From the NCBI RefSeq assembly GCF_016906535.1, contig NC_057370.1, positions 1,860,001 to 1,924,000 on the forward strand: 64,000 bases of DNA, in the 5' to 3' direction. The stretch's first letter is position 1, and each line of letters begins with the position of its first letter. A program made the translations under genes and the position numbers. The DNA is from Rhizoctonia solani. Its lineage: Eukaryota > Basidiomycota > Agaricomycetes > Cantharellales > Ceratobasidiaceae. The notes beneath the pieces were generated by a model. The model saw only the letters and a program-made list of their open reading frames with translations, was not told the DNA's origin and searched no databases. Positions 59,717 to 64,000 of this stretch are shown piece by piece.

Positions 59717-62700
59717 ATGGGACACCTTTACAAGCTCTCAGCTGTACTTTCTGCGCACTCGAGCGACGTGCGAGATCTTATAGCACCAACCAATGATTTG
59801 ATTTTGTCGGTTTCCCGCGACTCTTTGGCAATAGCGTGGAGGAGGGACGGGCCGAACGGGTTTACGCCGACGACGTACTCGGCAGGCTCGCGATTCGTGA
59901 ATTCTGTCACGTATATTCCACCACAGAAAAATGGAGGACCTGGATCACAAGGGTACATCGTTACTGGAGGCCAGGATACAGTAATAAACGTCTTCGATCT
60001 ATCTCATCCTGACGGTGCCAAAGAACCCACATTCACGCTTCTCGGTCATCGAGAAAATGTTTGTGCACTTGATTCAACTCCTTCTGGCACGATTGTATCC
60101 GGTTCATGGGATTCGTAAGTATATTTAGTTGTCAATCATATACTGCGCTTACGCGGCCTACAGTACAGCACGAGTCTGGAAGAATTTTCAACAGGTACAC
60201 GAATTGCGCGGGCATTCCCACTCCGTTTGGGCAGTTCTCGCAGTTGATGAAGACCAAACACTTACTGGATCAGCTGACAAGACAATTGCGCTTTGGCAAG
60301 GTAGTAAATTAGCCCACCGATACACCGGTCATACGGACGCAGTTCGTGGCCTCAGCATACTTCCTGAAGGCATCGATATTGGATTCGCGTCTTGTTCAAA
60401 TGATGGAACTGTGAAGCTTTGGACTCTGGGTGGAGATGTCCTTCACCAATTCGATGGACACACCTCTTTTGTTTATTCGCTAGCAGCCATTGCTGAGACG
60501 GGCTCCTTGATAAGCTCAGGGGAGGATAGAACTGCGCGAATATGGGAAGGTGCGTGCTTGTTTCGCACTCGCTAGATCTAGTTATCTAATTATTTAACTC
60601 GCGTGATAGACGGCGAACTTGTTCAGACGCTCACCCATCCCGCAATTTCAGTCTGGACAGTAGATGCCATGCCAAACGGGGATATTGTAACCGGATGTTC
60701 CGATGGCGTGGTTCGAGTATTCTCGAGGAACGAAAGTCGATGGGCCAATGCGGAGACCATCCAGGTTAGTTCATTTGGAACCACAATCGGCGATAGATCC
60801 AATCGTTTTTCAGGCGTTTGAAAACCAAGTGGCCAGTCAAGCCATTCCGTCGTAAGTCAATTTATAACATTGGTTCCACAACCTTGTATTTATGTGTATA
60901 TCGCAGTGAGTCGGTCGGAGATGTCAAGAAAACTGATCTACCTGGACCAGAGGCCTTGGAGCGTTCCGGAAATAAAGACGGACAAGTAATCATGGTCAGA
61001 ACTGCATCTGGATCGGTGGAAGCTCATGAGGTGCGTTATATTGGTTTATGGTTGCCACTCGCTCATTTGCCATGAAGTGGTCGGCAGGCCAACGTAAATG
61101 GGTCAAGATAGGGGACGTTGTCGATGCTGTGGGCCAAAATCGGAAGCAGCTTTACAACGGCAAGGAGTACGACTACGTTTTCAAAGTTGATATCAAGGAT
61201 GGCGCACCTCCACTATCCCTTCCTTACAATGCCACAGGTGAGTGATTTCAATCCGAGATATACACTCTCAAATTCTTAAGTTTGCGCAGATAATCCATAT
61301 TCTGCAGCACAGAAGTTCTTGGCTGAGAACGAGCTATCCATGGAGTATATCGACCAGGTGGTTGGTTTTATAGAGAAAAATACTGGAGGGTTCAAGGTGG
61401 AGCAACAGTCTCAGCAATTCGTCGATCCTTATACAGGTACAATTTATTTTAGTATTCGCTTATTCGCATATAACTGGTTTTTTAGGTGCATCGCGGTATC
61501 AAGCGAATCCAACGTCAGCACCGTCCAATAATATTACCACATATTCAGATCCCTTCACCGGTGGATCGCGTTACGCCCCCGCGTCGACGCATGCTGCGGC
61601 GACACCTCCGCCTCCAAAGCCCGTTAATTCTATTCTCCCAGTGGTACGTTTCATACATCTACGTTAGTGCATGACTAACGCTAGCTCAGAGGACGGCTTT
61701 GGGATTTAAGCAAGCCAATATCCCTGCGATGGAAAACAAATTCAAGCAGTTAAACGAAGGATTATCTGGGGACCCAGTGAGCACCTGACGCTATTACACA
61801 CTCTCGTACTCTAACTAACATATGGGCATAGAATACTTCGTCTCTGGCATTGACACCTCTCGAGTTTAAGTTATTCAACCGTTCGTTTGCTCTCATGAAC
61901 GCCAAAGCACACTCTCCGCCAAAAGTACCCGTCGAAACCAGTGCCGAGTTGTCACAGAAAGATATCGACATCATTGCTGACGTTCTAGCGCGCTGGCCAT
62001 CCTTGCAAAGATTCCCTGGTAGATACCTTCGTTGCGGATTTATGCCGACCACCAGCTGACTCTAATTAGTTGTTGACCTTTTAAGGCTCTTGATTGCTTA
62101 TTCTCCAAACACGTTCGAGGCCCCTCAGACATCACAGAAATTGATCGATGCCTTATTCGAAGCATCAGAATGGAAATCTGAGCCGTGGCCATCGCCTCTG
62201 CCGAAGCATAGAGAGACTAACGTATTACTCACACTACGAGCCCTTTCTAATTTATTCCAAGTCGGCCCGCACAAAGTTGTAGGAACTGGTCCTTGGGTTC
62301 CTGGGGTGAGTTCGTCCGTGTTCCGAGTCTTTCGATGGTTCTCATATGTCATACCACCTTAGTTGTTCACGACTTTAGCTGCTGGTCCCTACTCTGTGTT
62401 GACCAAAACGCAAAAGGTGGCTCTAGCAACAATCGCTTTCAAGTGAGTATTTTTCGAGACTTCGAGAGACCTGTCATCAACCTATGATGCTAGTTATTCA
62501 GTCGTTGAATTGATCGGAAAAGTGGATCCTTTGGCCGCTCCTGCCCATGTTTCTTTGGTAACTCTAGTAAGTGTCGAATATGACCTACGCCGAACATAGC
62601 TCTGACCTCTTAAAATTGAAGATATTGAACAATGAGAGGGAAGATAATGAAACTGGCTACCGCGCCCTGGTTGCGCTGGGCAACATCGTGAGCGAAAGTT

Positions 62701-62883
62701 TTAAGTAGGCACAGCATTTACATTAACGCATACTTCCTGCAGGTATATAACGCAAAGAGCCAAGGCTCATTGAGCGATGTTGCTGCAGCTGCCTATAGGC
62801 CATTGTTGACCAATGTTGCCACCGCATTCCCCGAAGAGCGGGTTTTATCTTTGGTTCAGGAGATTAAAGCTTTATTAGGTTAA
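59717..62883 (+). CDS. DOA1: DOA1/PLAA (Ufd3, Lub1): WD40-PFU-PUL ubiquitin-binding Cdc48 cofactor
   Basis: Ubiquitin-binding partner of Cdc48/p97 in protein degradation and endosomal sorting. The ATG at 59717 gives MGHLYKLSAVLSAHSSDVRD, the usual start of the family's first WD repeat. Seven WD40-type blades follow over about 300 residues (NVCALDSTPSGTIVSGSWDS, LRGHSHSVWAVLAV, GSADKTIALWQG, SCSNDGTVKLWTLGG, SSGEDRTARIWE). The PFU domain is IGDVVDAVGQNRKQLYNGKE with EYDYVFKVDI and NELSMEYIDQVVGFIEKN. A Pro-rich linker repeats VDPYTGxSRY and SDPFTGGSRY. The C-terminal PUL domain includes GFKQANIPAMENKFKQLNEG and ends SLVQEIKALLG-stop at 62883. About 12 exons. Confidence 0.95.
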
Positions 62884-63341
62884 CATGAGTGCTCTGAAAC
62901 GCTTCTGTCATGTAGACGGCTTGTATCCAGCAGTTAATCATCAATAAACTCCATTATTTAGTTATCAGAATACAAGTGTTAGATAATGTGAGCCTCTCTT
63001 ACGAGCCCAACAACGCGTTTATAAACATTGGTGGGTAGATACGGAGGTTCAGTTGTAAACTATGCTATGCACCAGTTAATTCATCTCCTGCGAGTGCCCT
63101 CAGTGCTAGTCGCTTGGCGGTTAAACATTCCAAGCAACTCATAAAACCAAGGGGGATGCAGCCCAAAAATTCTGATAACCGAGGTATTTATACCTAATCT
63201 ACTTAGGGGCGGCTATCTGATTTCAAATACAACATTTCCCAGGCCAAGCCAGGTGCATGAATTACCGATACTGCCCAAGTTCTACGAGTGTTCTCCCACC
63301 ACCCCGCCTTCACTTTCATTCATCCAAGACTCTATAAGACA
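62884..63341. other. Spacer between DOA1 and RIB4
   Basis: 458 bp with DOA1 3' sequence (AATAAACT near 62943 could be a polyadenylation signal) and the RIB4 promoter, including a TATTTATA near 63185. No coding frame. Confidence 0.45.

Positions 63342-64000
<659 letters not shown>

Overview
The window is nuclear DNA of a filamentous fungus, most likely an agaricomycete basidiomycete. Genes are close together and broken by many 45-70 nt GT-AG introns. Nuclear genes encode mitochondrial proteins with presequences. Small Zn2Cys6 regulators, a secreted intradiol dioxygenase and a GDSL esterase are present. Several traits (short Zn2Cys6 proteins with a PDWL(R/K) tail, an F-box relative, the dioxygenase type) recall Rhizoctonia/Ceratobasidium, but that narrower placement is inference. 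All products were assigned by reading translations and joining exons by hand. Most splice sites rest on frame and GT-AG consensus, not on transcript data.

Layout, left to right. 1-7.7 kb: FAN1 nuclease (minus, cut by the window edge), CLP1 RNA 5'-kinase (minus), then a divergent EF-hand alternative NADH dehydrogenase. 7.7-20 kb: gene-poor, with two related Zn2Cys6 regulators flanking mitochondrial ATP synthase beta. 20-29.5 kb: a Trf4/5-type poly(A) polymerase, a Ser/Pro-rich unknown, mitochondrial GrpE, mitochondrial Phe-tRNA synthetase and a secreted intradiol dioxygenase. 29.5-38 kb: gene-poor, with a decayed gene near 30.5-31.2 kb, an OM14-like membrane protein, a kappa-class GST and a low-complexity unknown. 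38-64 kb: dense, with HSP90, phosphoserine aminotransferase, TRM9, a DUF1764 protein, RAD9, a broken F-box gene, acetolactate synthase, an intron-containing tRNA-Pro, a HOP1-like HORMA/PHD protein, AP-2 mu, a GDSL esterase, DOA1/PLAA and lumazine synthase (cut by the right edge).

No operon-like logic is expected or seen. Genes are mostly housekeeping: genome maintenance (FAN1, RAD9, HOP1), mitochondrial energy and proteostasis (NADH dehydrogenase, ATP2, GrpE, Phe-tRNA synthetase, OM14-like), RNA processing (CLP1, Trf4, TRM9), amino-acid and vitamin synthesis (SERC, ILV2, RIB4), plus secreted catabolic enzymes. I found no convincing new multi-gene system. The most interesting signals are very small exons carrying essential residues (the HSP90 C-terminal EEID, the last residue of AP-2 mu, the catalytic GDS of the esterase), apparent frame breaks in RAD9 and the F-box gene, a decayed gene, a perfect A/T palindrome ending at a 3' splice site, and repeated TCACGTGA motifs close upstream of start codons.
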